The translations under genes and the position numbers were made by a program. A DNA stretch of 64,000 nucleotides from Bacteroides caccae (lineage in GTDB: Bacteria; Bacteroidota; Bacteroidia; Bacteroidales; Bacteroidaceae). Location of the stretch: contig NZ_CP022412.2 of NCBI RefSeq assembly GCF_002222615.2, forward strand, positions 434,001 through 498,000, in the 5' to 3' direction. Numbering within the stretch: position 1 is the stretch's first letter; every line of letters starts with the position of its first letter. Positions 44,462 to 53,412 of the stretch are shown piece by piece. The notes beneath the pieces are model-generated. The model ran no database searches. It was not told the DNA's origin and worked only from the letters and a program-made list of their open reading frames with translations.

Positions 44462-45925
44462 TTATTCGTTTGCACTATGCACTTTTGCACTATGCTTTGT
44501 CTGTAATTCCTCAACTTGGGTTGAAAGTGCAATAGTGCAAGATGCATTTGATGTTTGGTGTTGAATTTTTCGATATTCGCCATGCTTGTTTTTTTTCAGA
44601 ATTGGCTGCTTTGCCTGACAGAGTTTCTTTAATGCATAGAATACGGTTCTTCTGGGTATTTCATATATTTTCGCAGCAGCGATAGCATCGCTTGCTGTGA
44701 ATGTATTACCCAACTGAGATAACCAGTCTTCTTTTACATCACCGATAGTATTAGACAAAAGTATCTCTTGTATCCTATGGTAAGTATCTTCATAGTAATC
44801 AACCATACGAATAGCGGATTTCACAGAAGACAGGCTTACTGGCTGCATATCTCCTTCGCCTACAGCCCATTTCATTATCTGAAATATCAACGATAAACGT
44901 CCTGCATGGCCATTAAGTTTCATGCTGCGACTCTCCACATCTGCATCATCATCAATGCTATTAACATTATCAATGATATTGTTATACCAATCATAAAAAT
45001 ACACCTCTGCCTCCTCGGTCATTTCCAAAACTTTTGGTTCTGCAACATTCCTTGTTTCATTAATCGTGCAGGGAATTTCAAGTACTTTGTTGAGAATAGT
45101 CGCCCATTGCCCTGCTATATCAGGTTTAGGAACACTATTATCATTTCTTCTCCATCTTGAAATCTTCCTGTCTTTTGGAAAAATGAAGATAAACCTATCA
45201 AGGAATCCGTTAGCAATGAACTCTTTTCTGAACACCTCATGTAGCATGTTGGTCTGTACCGTTCCTATTACATTAATACACGGCGTTTTAACACGAATAT
45301 GACGTGATGAGGACTTGCGTAGAACTTTAATCGTACCACCACTATAAGCTGTTAGCAGAAGTTCAATAAGATTATTATTGCCATTGTATCTCTTTGCGAA
45401 ATTGAATAGCCCAATTATCTCGTCTACAATTATAGCTATCCCTCGTGGATTGCGCCAATGAGCCTCTACCATTGCTTCTGGTGTGAAGTCAGATATAATA
45501 TTGGTCAACCACTTGGGCACTTTCAATTTATCATTTCCTCCGTTCGCCTGCTTGGCACACTCATATTTCTCAAGTTCCTCGCTATATTTCTCGTCAAGAC
45601 GATCGTCCAAATCGTTGATAGGTTTGTAAAGGAAGTTAAGAGGAGGAGTTTTACCTAAACCAGGTCGCCCAATAAGCATCATATAAAGAGATGGACTGTC
45701 TTTCCACTCATTCCTGATATTGATTTGGTACGAATTGCCAATGGCAGCCGCCATCGCAGATATAATAATGGATGCCACATACTCAACATTGAAATTTTCA
45801 TAACGAGAAAGGTTCAGAATAATTTCCTGAATTTTATCAGGGAAAACATCCAACGGCAATCCTCCATCAAGATTATACTCTACCTTTGCTCGGAGCATAT
45901 TGGTTAAATGCAACTTATCGACCAT
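44462..45925 (-). CDS. DUF3987 primase/helicase-like ATPase
   Basis: A protein of 488 aa. The start at 45925 (MVDKLHLTNML) is preferred for its strong upstream GGAGAGGAGGTGG. Walker A GRPGLGKT and the YfjI/DUF3987 layout (GIAIIVDEIIGLFNFAKRY, INVIGTVQTNM) mark a helicase-like ATPase, followed by a C-terminal winged helix (FTASDAIAAAKIYEIPRRTVFYALKKL). It is presumably the replication helicase of the element. It overlaps the preceding HTH gene by 11 bases. Confidence 0.85.
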   Translation of the reverse strand: MVDKLHLTNMLRAKVEYNLDGGLPLDVFPDKIQEIILNLSRYENFNVEYVASIIISAMAAAIGNSYQINIRNEWKDSPSLYMMLIGRPGLGKTPPLNFLYKPINDLDDRLDEKYSEELEKYECAKQANGGNDKLKVPKWLTNIISDFTPEAMVEAHWRNPRGIAIIVDEIIGLFNFAKRYNGNNNLIELLLTAYSGGTIKVLRKSSSRHIRVKTPCINVIGTVQTNMLHEVFRKEFIANGFLDRFIFIFPKDRKISRWRRNDNSVPKPDIAGQWATILNKVLEIPCTINETRNVAEPKVLEMTEEAEVYFYDWYNNIIDNVNSIDDDADVESRSMKLNGHAGRLSLIFQIMKWAVGEGDMQPVSLSSVKSAIRMVDYYEDTYHRIQEILLSNTIGDVKEDWLSQLGNTFTASDAIAAAKIYEIPRRTVFYALKKLCQAKQPILKKNKHGEYRKIQHQTSNASCTIALSTQVEELQTKHSAKVHSANE

Positions 45926-46247
45926 AACCACCTCCTCTCCGTTGGGGTAGTTCATCACTTGCCGCAAAGGCATCATAGTGAAAATTGCGCAGGAATCGGT
46001 CTACATCTTCTTGAGTATACCAATATTTGTCTCCTTGACGTGAATATCCAAGGTAGCCATTATCACGCAATTTCTTCAGATATTTTTCCTTTATACCCAA
46101 TTTTGCCATCAGTGCCTTATTATCATATAGATGATTTTGGGGCATTTGATGTTGAGCCAAAGCCTTTTCATGCTTCTCTACAGTGTGGAGAATTTTCTCC
46201 AGCAATTCCCGTTCACATAGGGACTCTACATTCTTAATTTTAGCCAT
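45915..46247 (-). CDS. Helix-turn-helix (excisionase-like) protein
   Basis: A protein of 110 aa starting at ATG 46247. The C-terminal half is a MerR/excisionase-type HTH (KALMAKLGIKEKYLKKLRDNGYLGYSRQGDKYWYTQEDVDRFL); the N-terminal half is a charged helix. Proteins like this at the head of element operons act as excisionase or regulator of the mobilisation genes. Its stop overlaps the DUF3987 start. Confidence 0.8.
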   Translation of the reverse strand: MAKIKNVESLCERELLEKILHTVEKHEKALAQHQMPQNHLYDNKALMAKLGIKEKYLKKLRDNGYLGYSRQGDKYWYTQEDVDRFLRNFHYDAFAASDELPQRRGGGYGR

Positions 46248-46489
46248 ATACAATTTAAATTATGGCTCAACTGTCCTGATGCGCACTCGGACTTTTAAGC
46301 CGGGTTATTTTGCCATGGTACGATTGTGCACATCGTCCATAACCGCAGCGAAAGTATAGAATCCTTAGGAGGTGAAAAGTTAGGATGAATTAGACTAATG
46401 CGTTAGGAATAATGTTAGGATTGAGTTATTTTGATATTAGGATTGAAATATAACCACCTGATTATAAACAAAAAAGAGTAGTCAAGTGG
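46248..46489. other. Upstream region of the mobilisation operon
   Basis: 242 bases without a gene. It contains TACGATTGTGCACATCGT (46318-46335), an imperfect palindrome, in front of the HTH gene and possibly an operator. Nothing else is recognised. Confidence 0.4.
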
Positions 46490-47125
46490 CTACTCGAAAA
46501 ATTTATCAATCTCTGTTGATTTTGTTGGTACTGGAAGATCTTTCCTATTTGAACGTGATTGCCCCAATCCTGAAACATCAAATAAATTATTTAGTTCCGT
46601 ATCAGGGAAAAAGGCAGTTCTTCCAAATTTCCAAAATTCCCTATCATCAATATTGGAGACCGTTGGTTTATCTCCACAATATATGCGACCACACATATAT
46701 GCTAAAAGAACTTTAGACTCGTTCCATATATAGTGTGTGCCATCTTCTTTCATATAACCAGCTTCTATGGCCTTTGCAAAAACTTTACGAGCCAATTCTG
46801 TATCCAATGTTTCAGAAAGAATAATTTCAGCATCAACAGATACAACTTCTTCCACATTCTTAATATTTTTCTCACGAAGAATTTCTGCACCAATGACTAA
46901 TGCAGCTGCTGAAATCAGAAACATAATTGTGCCCCAAAACTCTGATGAGCCAGTTTCGTTATCGCTGACAGGGTTTACAACCCCAAGTCCAACGAGTAAT
47001 AATGTGCCTACGAATAATGTAATTGCACTCGACCATAGAATTACTCTTGCATATTTTTTGAAGACGAAGGCAATTGCCAACAAAATAACGCAAAGACCAA
47101 TATTAAGAAATATAATCTGCAACAT
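46490..47125 (-). CDS. Small membrane protein of unknown function
   Basis: A protein of 211 aa. Three membrane spans at the N-terminus (about 3-22, 27-50, 63-83) are followed by a soluble C-terminal domain of about 120 residues (ETLDTELARKVFAKAIEAGYMKEDGTHYIW, LLAYMCGRIYCGDKP). The latter resembles domains seen in Bacteroides element proteins but is not a named family to me. It sits seven bases after the integrase stop on the same strand, so it is likely co-transcribed. Confidence 0.7.
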   Translation of the reverse strand: MLQIIFLNIGLCVILLAIAFVFKKYARVILWSSAITLFVGTLLLVGLGVVNPVSDNETGSSEFWGTIMFLISAAALVIGAEILREKNIKNVEEVVSVDAEIILSETLDTELARKVFAKAIEAGYMKEDGTHYIWNESKVLLAYMCGRIYCGDKPTVSNIDDREFWKFGRTAFFPDTELNNLFDVSGLGQSRSNRKDLPVPTKSTEIDKFFE

Positions 47126-47132
47126 ACTTCAT

Positions 47133-48491
47133 TCAAATTATTTCTAGAGTTTTAAATTCATCTTTTAAACGTGCCACCTCGGACGAAAGAGTCTCAGGCA
47201 GAAATCTGGCATATACTTTCTCTGTAACATCTGTACTGCCATGCCCTAAAAGGCGACTTACTACAGTCATTGACAACCCTTTGTTTAATGCAAACACTGC
47301 AAATGAGTGTCTAGCTACATGCATTGACAAATTAAACGGCAACCCAATCTGTTCGCCCACTACCACAAGTGACTGATTGATGCATTTAGTGGCATTATTG
47401 CGAGCTTTATAAAGGGCTTCAGCATCATCTAGGTCTAATTCTTCTTTCACAAGATTGAATACATATTTGCAGCCTTCCCGTTTTTCTTGCCACTGTCTTA
47501 AGATAGATATAGCTTGCTCTGTAAGAGGAATAACATGGCGTTTGTTTGTCTTAATCATAATTTTTCTCAACTCTTTCTTCTCAAAGTTGATATGCCCCCA
47601 TTGCAATGTCATTACATCCACAACACGAAGTCCACAAGCATGGAAAGCAAAGAAAAAAATCTCTAAAAACTCTCTCCTACGTGGTTCAGGACAGGTTTTG
47701 TAGTATTCCAATAGAGCAAGTAATTGTTCTTTATTCAGGCTCTTCCCATCAAATTCACTCTCCTCTTCCGACAAAGATACCTTAGTAATAATACGCATAT
47801 CCTGTATTCTTGCATTAACAGAAGGTTCCAGCATACCCATCTCACATGCGTAAGCACATGCTTTTAATATTGGTGTTAAAGAGTGATTGATTGTTGCATC
47901 ACTATTCTGCTTTATCTCTCTACGCCACAAAATATATGCATCCAATAATTCAGGAGTGATATCGCCAACATAGATAGAATCGGCACGATATGTACCCTGT
48001 TTCGTGGAACGAAGGAAGGTTTGGAATATATTCATTCCGCTTTTACCGTTTTCATATCGACTACGGCCAATCTTGTTTCTTGAGTATTCTGAATAAAGAC
48101 GCTCCAATGTGAACTCAACAAAATCTTTTCCTTGGTCTGGGCGCGTCAATGGCTTATCTGCAAGGAATCCCGAAATAATGTCAGCAGTGATTTGATTGGG
48201 ATGCTTTTCATTATACTCTGCAAGCATAGAGTCAATCCGGTCAACACGTGCCAACAACAGTTGATTGAGACGTTTGTACTCAGATCCATAACTGACACGA
48301 ATTTCTCCACGACCTTGATTGCCGTTCTGATTCCAGTCGGTTTCCTTAACAAAGACATTTGTTGTCTTACGTATAATTTGCCTATTCCAAGTATATTCCA
48401 ACTCAATAGGGTAGGCTTTATTTTTGTCAGACTCCTTCGGTGTGCGGAGACGATATTTGCCCAACGGATATAATCTCTTCGGTCTTCCCAT
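47133..48491 (-). CDS. Tyrosine integrase of the 22-kb element
   Basis: A site-specific recombinase of 452 aa. It has an arm-binding N-terminus (to about 100), a SAM-like core-binding domain (130-220), and a catalytic domain with CGLRVVDVMTLQW (Arg), HVARHSFAVFAL (His-x-x-Arg), LLGHGSTDVTEKVYARF (His and nucleophile Tyr). All residues are present. It is next to the right attachment site at the DUF2795 gene, as expected of the element's own integrase. Confidence 0.93.
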   Translation of the reverse strand: MGRPKRLYPLGKYRLRTPKESDKNKAYPIELEYTWNRQIIRKTTNVFVKETDWNQNGNQGRGEIRVSYGSEYKRLNQLLLARVDRIDSMLAEYNEKHPNQITADIISGFLADKPLTRPDQGKDFVEFTLERLYSEYSRNKIGRSRYENGKSGMNIFQTFLRSTKQGTYRADSIYVGDITPELLDAYILWRREIKQNSDATINHSLTPILKACAYACEMGMLEPSVNARIQDMRIITKVSLSEEESEFDGKSLNKEQLLALLEYYKTCPEPRRREFLEIFFFAFHACGLRVVDVMTLQWGHINFEKKELRKIMIKTNKRHVIPLTEQAISILRQWQEKREGCKYVFNLVKEELDLDDAEALYKARNNATKCINQSLVVVGEQIGLPFNLSMHVARHSFAVFALNKGLSMTVVSRLLGHGSTDVTEKVYARFLPETLSSEVARLKDEFKTLEII

Positions 48492-48689
48492 ACGCTTCCT
48501 TTTGTTTTAATATTCCTGAGGATGCACAAAGGTAGTGTATTTTAGACAAACAAACTCTGTTTTCAAGAAGAAAAATTGCATTTTAGACAAACAAACCACA
48601 CCATTTAAGCCTATAAAACACCAGCGGGACAAACAAATTATTTTTGCTTATCCCGCTGATATTAAATCATTTAATTTGATTTTAGCTTC
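48492..48689. repeat. Right-end arm repeats and hairpin of the element
   Basis: GACAAACAAA occurs three times in direct orientation (48545, 48586, 48628), the second extending into ACCACACCAT shared with the left end. A hairpin CAGCGGGA (48622-48629) / TCCCGCTG (48651-48658) lies by the attachment site. These are likely integrase-arm sites and a transcript stop. Confidence 0.6.
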
Positions 48690-48712
48690 TTAATATTCCT
48701 CCTCGTTAAAGA
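48690..48712. repeat. Right attachment site of the 22-kb element
   Basis: The last codons and stop of the DUF2795 gene, duplicated at 26402-26424. The gene stays intact at this side, so the element supplies a replacement 3' end. Confidence 0.8.
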
Positions 48713-48911
48713 AAAAATCCTCCTTACTAGGGTAATCCGGCCAAATATCTTCGATACTCTCATAGATCTCGCCCTCATCTTCCATCTCTTGGAGATTCTC
48801 AATAACTTCAAGAGGAGCACCCGAACGCATGGCATAATCAATCAATTCGTCCTTGGTTGCCGGCCAGGGAGCATCTTCAAGTTTTGATGCTAGTTCCAAT
48901 GTCCAATACAT
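48690..48911 (-). CDS. DUF2795 family small acidic protein
   Basis: A protein of 73 aa with the DUF2795-type core LEDAPWPATKDELIDYAMRSGAPLEVIENLQEM and the acidic end FFFNEEEY. Function unknown; the family is conserved in Bacteroides. Its 3' end is the integration target of the 22-kb element, and the reading frame is preserved by the inserted DNA. Confidence 0.9.
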   Translation of the reverse strand: MYWTLELASKLEDAPWPATKDELIDYAMRSGAPLEVIENLQEMEDEGEIYESIEDIWPDYPSKEDFFFNEEEY

Positions 48912-48984
48912 AATCTTGAGTATTTAAAGTGAATACTAATCTGTCTTATTTTCTATATTTTCGGCAAAAGTATAATAAAATCTA

Positions 48985-49548
48985 TCATTTCCAACTATTA
49001 TCCCAAAATATTTCATTATTTTGTTCATCAAAATTCATTTTCCGAGATAAAACAAACAAATAATCTGATAATCTGTTGACAAAAGCTAGTACTTCAGGGG
49101 AAATTGTACAAGTTTCGGACAAAGCCAGAATGCGTCTTTCTGCTCTCCGGCAAACGGTACGACAAACATGGCAGATGGCCGCTCCACGACTTCCTCCAGG
49201 AATAATAAACGCACAAAGTTCCGGTAATTGTTCATCCAGTTTATCAATCTCCCGCTCGATACGTTCCACATCTTCCATTGAAATGATACTGGCGGCTTTC
49301 AGTTGTGTTTTTTCCTGATCGGTAGCCAAATGCGACCCGATAGCAAATAACTTATGTTGTATGCCCAAAATAAAGTTCCTGTCAGTCTCATTTTGCAAAT
49401 AAGTATTCAGTAATCCCAAGTTGGAATTAAGCTCGTCCACTGTTCCATAAGCTTCCAAACGAATGTGGGTCTTCGGAACACGACTACCACCAACAAGACT
49501 TGTTGTTCCCTTGTCTCCGGTTTTTGTATATACAAGGCTCTTTTTCAT
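48985..49548 (-). CDS. pduO: PduO-type cob(I)yrinic acid a,c-diamide adenosyltransferase
   Basis: Transfers adenosyl from ATP to cob(I)alamin to make coenzyme B12. It is 187 aa and contains the PduO signature [21 protein letters not shown] at the N-terminus, the [13 protein letters not shown] helix and a C-terminal [15 protein letters not shown]. It lies between DUF2795 and a methyltransferase-like gene. Confidence 0.95.
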   Translation of the reverse strand: MKKSLVYTKTGDKGTTSLVGGSRVPKTHIRLEAYGTVDELNSNLGLLNTYLQNETDRNFILGIQHKLFAIGSHLATDQEKTQLKAASIISMEDVERIEREIDKLDEQLPELCAFIIPGGSRGAAICHVCRTVCRRAERRILALSETCTISPEVLAFVNRLSDYLFVLSRKMNFDEQNNEIFWDNSWK

Positions 49549-49594
49549 AATCTTCCAATTTATTGATCTATATAAGGTAAACGTACAAAGGTTC

Positions 49595-50218
49595 TCAGAA
49601 GTTGACGATATAATGTTGTTTTATCTTTGTTTTATCAAAAAAGAGCAAGCCTATATCGTACAGGTCGAAGGTAATACCTACCCGTTCGTCAGCCTGCAAT
49701 CTTTTCCAGAATGCCCGCATTTCTTTAGAATAACAGATTCCATGCACAACAAACACACTTTTCAAGGTGGTCCGGCGTACACAAACCCGAAAGACTTCCT
49801 CCAGCAAACACGGATTCTGATAATCGTTCAGATATAGAAAATCTACCGAAACGTCCGTATCCAGAAACAGTTCCGACAAGTCAGAAGCAAAAAGATATTC
49901 CGCAGAAGATTTCGCCGATTGAAGATAAAGTGAGGTCACCGAAGGACGACCTACCTCTACAATAGTAGCAGGTTGCACTTTATTCACCAGCCGGAACAAG
50001 AAACGATTTACCTTCTGTGTACCTTTATTACACCCACGCTCCTCTACTATTTTCTTCTGTTCTTTCTCCAAAGAATCATAAGCATAATAAGGCATCTTTT
50101 CATATATCACATCCGTTATCAGACTAAATGCAAATGGAGAATGTACACCATATCCGCAACGGTAACGGAAGCGGGAAAGCCAGATAAAGGGTCTTTTAAG
50201 ACAAAGTAGAAGATTCAT
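49595..50218 (-). CDS. Methyltransferase-like protein of unknown function
   Basis: A protein of 207 aa from ATG 50218. Its N-terminus [26 protein letters not shown] is a hallmark of a Bacteroidetes SAM-methyltransferase-like family. The usual GxGxG SAM-binding loop is replaced by [15 protein letters not shown], so activity is doubtful. The acidic position in FASDLSEL and an FLYLNDY strand fit the fold. Its task is unknown. Confidence 0.65.
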   Translation of the reverse strand: MNLLLCLKRPFIWLSRFRYRCGYGVHSPFAFSLITDVIYEKMPYYAYDSLEKEQKKIVEERGCNKGTQKVNRFLFRLVNKVQPATIVEVGRPSVTSLYLQSAKSSAEYLFASDLSELFLDTDVSVDFLYLNDYQNPCLLEEVFRVCVRRTTLKSVFVVHGICYSKEMRAFWKRLQADERVGITFDLYDIGLLFFDKTKIKQHYIVNF

Positions 50219-50338
50219 AAAATCAACATTTGTTTTTATTCTTCTTGCAAAGATATGTTTTTTTATTTCATAGAAGCAATCCGGAAAAGAAATGTTATAA
50301 GTATCCTGTGATTGAGAATGTCGGATTTCAATAAAAAA

Positions 50339-50364
50339 GGGCCGATCCCTTTCGGAACCGGCCC
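50339..50364 (-). terminator. Terminator of tonB
   Basis: GGGCCG (50339-50344) pairs with CGGCCC (50359-50364) with an inner TCCCTTTCGGA, then a T-run on the minus strand (CCTTTTTTATTG). It lies 25 bases past the tonB stop. Confidence 0.85.
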
Positions 50365-50388
50365 GCATTACACATCTATTTCAAGCAA

Positions 50389-51072
50389 CTACTGTAACCT
50401 GAATACTACAGGAACGGTATATTTTACTCGAACTTTCTTACCATTCTGTACTCCGGGCCTCCATTTTGGCATAGAACTTATCACACGGATAGCTTCTTTA
50501 TCCAAATATGCATCTACCCCTCGTACCACTTCGGGATTTGAAATTGATCCATCTTTGTCAACAACAAATTGGACAATCACTCTTCCCGCTGAACCCATTT
50601 CCTGAGAAATAGTCGGATACTTGATATTTGTACCCAAATATTTCATCAAAGCAGCCGTACCTCCGGGAAACTCAGGCATGATTTCTGCAACATCAACAAT
50701 AACGTCTTCATCAACCACTTCCGTTTCCACCACTGGCGGTATCCAGACAATCTTATGAGTTGCGTCCATATCCTCTCCAACTGTAGAAACATTATCCGCT
50801 ACCTCTATATCATTCTTTACTATTTCTAATATTTCTACGATCTTATTTTCGGGAGGTGGAGGCGGTTCCAGTTTCTCATCTGGGAATGTGATCGGAACTA
50901 ACTCTGTAACAAAGATGGATTCATCATCTGATGATAGTGCTGCAACCCTGACATCATGTTGTGTCCATTCGAACGAAACGAACATGAAGGCAAGCGCAAC
51001 AACCAAACCCATCAACAACCAAGAACCCCGTTGATTCTCGATTGTAGCCTTTTTTGATTTCTTGGCTTCCAT
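50389..51072 (-). CDS. tonB: Energy transducer TonB
   Basis: A protein of 227 aa that transmits proton-motive energy from the inner membrane to TonB-dependent transporters such as SusC. One N-terminal membrane span (GSWLLMGLVVALAFMFVSF), a short proline-rich segment (EPPPPPENK) and the TonB C-terminal domain (AGRVIVQFVVDKDGSISNPEVVRGV, MPKWRPGVQNGKKVRVKYTVPVVF) are visible. Confidence 0.93.
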   Translation of the reverse strand: MEAKKSKKATIENQRGSWLLMGLVVALAFMFVSFEWTQHDVRVAALSSDDESIFVTELVPITFPDEKLEPPPPPENKIVEILEIVKNDIEVADNVSTVGEDMDATHKIVWIPPVVETEVVDEDVIVDVAEIMPEFPGGTAALMKYLGTNIKYPTISQEMGSAGRVIVQFVVDKDGSISNPEVVRGVDAYLDKEAIRVISSMPKWRPGVQNGKKVRVKYTVPVVFRLQ

Positions 51073-51416
51073 AAAAAATGTGTTTAAGTAATTAATAATA
51101 GAAAATATATAGTATATATACTACTTTGCGTCTTTCCTCTTAAGCATTACTTAAAGTGCTCTCTAGCTGCAATAAATATAGCATTTTTATGGATAGGGTG
51201 TTACGTTGCTTCTTGTTTATTCTATTCTTTTTCCTTCTTTTGGATAAAATTTATGAATATCAGCCAGCAAAAACCTGCTTTATATCTGTATAAATAATAC
51301 CTTTATAAATACTTAATAGCCTATCATCTCCTCTAAAGTCACGATAACCAAACATATACGAGAAACGATAACAGGCCAATAAAACTAGCTAAAAAGAGTA
51401 AAAAAGAAATACTTTC
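51073..51416. other. 344-base gap with no gene seen
   Basis: A/T-rich region upstream of tonB and downstream of the small exported-protein gene. No structure, RNA gene or open frame is supported. Confidence 0.5.
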
Positions 51417-51761
51417 TTATTTAGTTCTTTTCTTTCTATCTGCATTTTCCTTTTTACGCATATCCTGATATTTCTTATATTGTTCATCAGTCAGGATACT
51501 CTTTATTTTAGCTTCTCCCTCTTTTCTCTTCTTTTGCATCTCTTCGCGCGAAGGTCTTTCATTAGAATTTCTCTTTGTCGGTCGCATTTCTTCCATTGCA
51601 GCCTTAAAATCCTTGGCTTGCTTTTCATTCAGTCCCAGATCGGTTATTATCTGTTCGATACGCTTCTCTCTGTCAACTTTTCCTTTTTGACGATCCTGAG
51701 CCATACATACTGTTGAGCCGATTAACAACACAACAAGTAAACTTAAAATTTGTTTTCTCAT
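51417..51761 (-). CDS. Small exported protein, DUF4890-like
   Basis: A protein of 114 aa with signal peptide MRKQILSLLVVLLIGSTVCMAQ and a mature part that is almost entirely charged helix (KRIEQIITDLGLNEKQAKDF, ILTDEQYKKYQDMRKK), of the periplasmic Spy/LTXXQ type. It may act as a periplasmic chaperone; this is inference from composition. Confidence 0.75.
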   Translation of the reverse strand: MRKQILSLLVVLLIGSTVCMAQDRQKGKVDREKRIEQIITDLGLNEKQAKDFKAAMEEMRPTKRNSNERPSREEMQKKRKEGEAKIKSILTDEQYKKYQDMRKKENADRKKRTK

Positions 51762-51868
51762 AATTCTAACATAATATTAAATGAATAATATATGTTAGAC
51801 CTTATAAGTGGCTGAAAGTTAATTCTATTCCAAAGAAAAAATACAGTTTTCACATTATTTATCTAACA

Positions 51869-52154
51869 AGAAAACGTTTTCCCTGTAGCTTTGCCATACC
51901 AGCGACGACGTCTTACGTGGAGATAAACAGGTTTGCCACGCAGAGGAAAGTTCTGGATCACTTTCTCATCAGTAAAACCATGTGAAATCACAGTTCCACT
52001 CTTGTAATCTGAACGTTCCAGGTAGTGTTTTCATGAAGTCGTCATGCCAACAGGAGATCTCGAAATACTCCATTAAAACTTCGGGGAAGATGACTCGTAG
52101 TAGCTTATGCAGGTTGCGATTGGAAGGTATTGGACGTTGAGCCCAGCAAACCAA
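51869..52154 (-). pseudogene. Remnant of ISAon1-type transposase N-terminal ORF
   Basis: Read on the minus strand, 52126-52030 encodes LHKLLRVIFPEVLMEYFEIS. After a frameshift, 51999-51869 encodes VISHGFTDEKVIQNFP and LRGKPVYLHVRRRRW, the recognisable N-terminal ORF of the ISAon1/ISL3-like element. The end of the ORF is missing and no transposase follows, so it is a dead fragment. Confidence 0.7.
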
Positions 52155-52170
52155 TGAGTTACGAGGAGTA

Positions 52171-52208
52171 GAAAAGAAAAGCGGAGAGAGTTTTTCAACT
52201 TTCTCCGC
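52171..52208 (-). terminator. Terminator-like hairpin beside the second attachment site
   Basis: GCGGAGA (52181-52187) and TCTCCGC (52202-52208), then TTTTCTTTTC on the minus strand (52171-52180). Five bases from the tRNA-Leu 3'-end copy at 52213, it is probably the original terminator of that tRNA before the island was inserted. Confidence 0.65.
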
Positions 52209-52212
52209 CTCA

Positions 52213-52226
52213 GTACCCAGACCCGG
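52213..52226. repeat. Left attachment site of the tRNA-Leu island
   Basis: GTACCCAGACCCGG, identical to 58422-58435, the 3' end of tRNA-Leu plus one base. No tRNA is present here. Confidence 0.7.
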
Positions 52227-52322
52227 TATAAGCTATAGAAATCATAGGAAAACAAAAGAAAATCAAGCATTTAGTGTAATCACCCGATTACGGTACCTAA
52301 ATCGGGATAAAACCTCTGAACA

Positions 52323-53387
52323 ATGGCAAAGTTAGAAAATAAAACGAAAGAAAATCCCAAATTGGAGCAAAATAAGCTCTCGGACGGCAGAATCAGCCTT
52401 TACTTAGAGTATTATTTAGGTAGAGAGGAAAAGCCCGTATTGGATGAAAACGGTAATCAAGTGTACTATGATAAGTGGAAAGATGCAAGGCAAGCCCAAG
52501 TTTGCAGTAAAGCACAACAGGCGAAAAGAGAACCTTAGTCTGTATCTGTTTATATCAACAATTACACCAAGAAAGATATTCGCATGGTACAAATTGCGTT
52601 TAGCCGTTTTAAGGACTTCTTAAAAGAGCAATACCCCATGAATGAGTTTAGTATCAAACCGGAACTTATTACCAAGGAAATGATGGAGCAATTTGTAGCC
52701 TATTTGCAATCCCGAAGTGTGGGTGAAGGTGCTAAAAGCATTTACCAGCGTTTCAAGAAAGTTATTCGATATGCGATTGACCACGATGTAATGTTGAAAG
52801 ACCCATCCAAAAGTGTTACCTGCAAAGTGGATAGCCAAATGCTTCGGAAAGATGTTCTTTCTCCCGAAGAAATCCAAAAGCTGGCGGCTTGCCATTATGA
52901 CAACGAGAACCCGAATGTCAGACGGGCTTTTATATTCTGCTTATACTGCGGTTTGTGTTTCTGTGATGTAAAAGACCTTACCTATAAGAATGTGGATTAC
53001 GCTAATCGGTTATTGAAGTTTGAGCAAAGCAAGACAAAGGGATATTCAGCCAGTAGTGGTGTAGTTATTCCCCTGAATGACAGCCTATTGTCTATCATTG
53101 GTGAAGCCCCGGTAGACAAAAACTGTTTGATATTCGATTTACCTACTTACGAAAGTTGCTGTAAATCAGTAAAGCGGTGGGTAAAGAGAGCCGGGATAGA
53201 CAAACACATAAGCTGGCATTGCGCCCGACATTCGTTTGCCGTGAATATTCTGAACAATGGGGCAAATATCAAAACCGTAGCCAGCCTTTTAGGACATAGC
53301 GGATTAAAGCATACGGAGAAATACACCCGTGCGGTGGATAAATTAAAAGAGGAAGCTATAAATAGCCTGCCCGAACTAAAGTTTTAA
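52323..53387 (+). pseudogene. Broken tyrosine integrase of the tRNA-Leu island
   Basis: The first segment, 52323-52538, encodes the arm-binding start (LSDGRISLYLEYYLGREEKPVLDE) and then shifts frame near 52473. The continued reading frame (GKMQGKPKFAVKHNRRKENL) is followed by an apparent deletion of about 50 codons. The core-binding and catalytic domain is open from 52584 (MVQIAFSRFKDFLKEQ) to 53387. In it the first catalytic arginine is a cysteine (CGLCFCDVKDL, codon 52956-52958), while HCARHSFAV and the nucleophile tyrosine in LLGHSGLKHTEKYTRA remain. Three independent lesions show loss of function. Missing stretches were judged against the family as I know it. Confidence 0.85.
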
Positions 53388-53412
53388 CCACAAAAGACTT
53401 ATCTTTGTAACT

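Larger units (their letters stand above)
26412..48712. mobile_element. Integrative mobilisable element with a type I restriction/PLD cargo
   Basis: About 22.3 kb bounded by direct repeats of the DUF2795 3' end (26402-26424 and 48690-48712). All its genes read on the minus strand. From the right end they are: tyrosine integrase, membrane protein, HTH protein, DUF3987 helicase-like protein, Toprim-like protein, MobV relaxase, then the cargo operon. Similar GACAAACAAA words lie inside both ends. There are no conjugation (Tra/type IV secretion) genes, so it must be mobilised by a helper. The boundaries come from the repeats and the intact reading frame on the right. Confidence 0.83.

Noticed and set aside
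48622..48658. Hairpin near DUF2795 as a strong rho-independent terminator
   Set aside because: A stem of eight pairs is present but neither strand has a T-run after it, so only a hairpin is claimed.
26412..48712. Conjugative transposon (full ICE)
   Set aside because: Only a relaxase and accessory replication genes are seen; there is no type IV secretion or Tra gene, so it can be mobilisable only.
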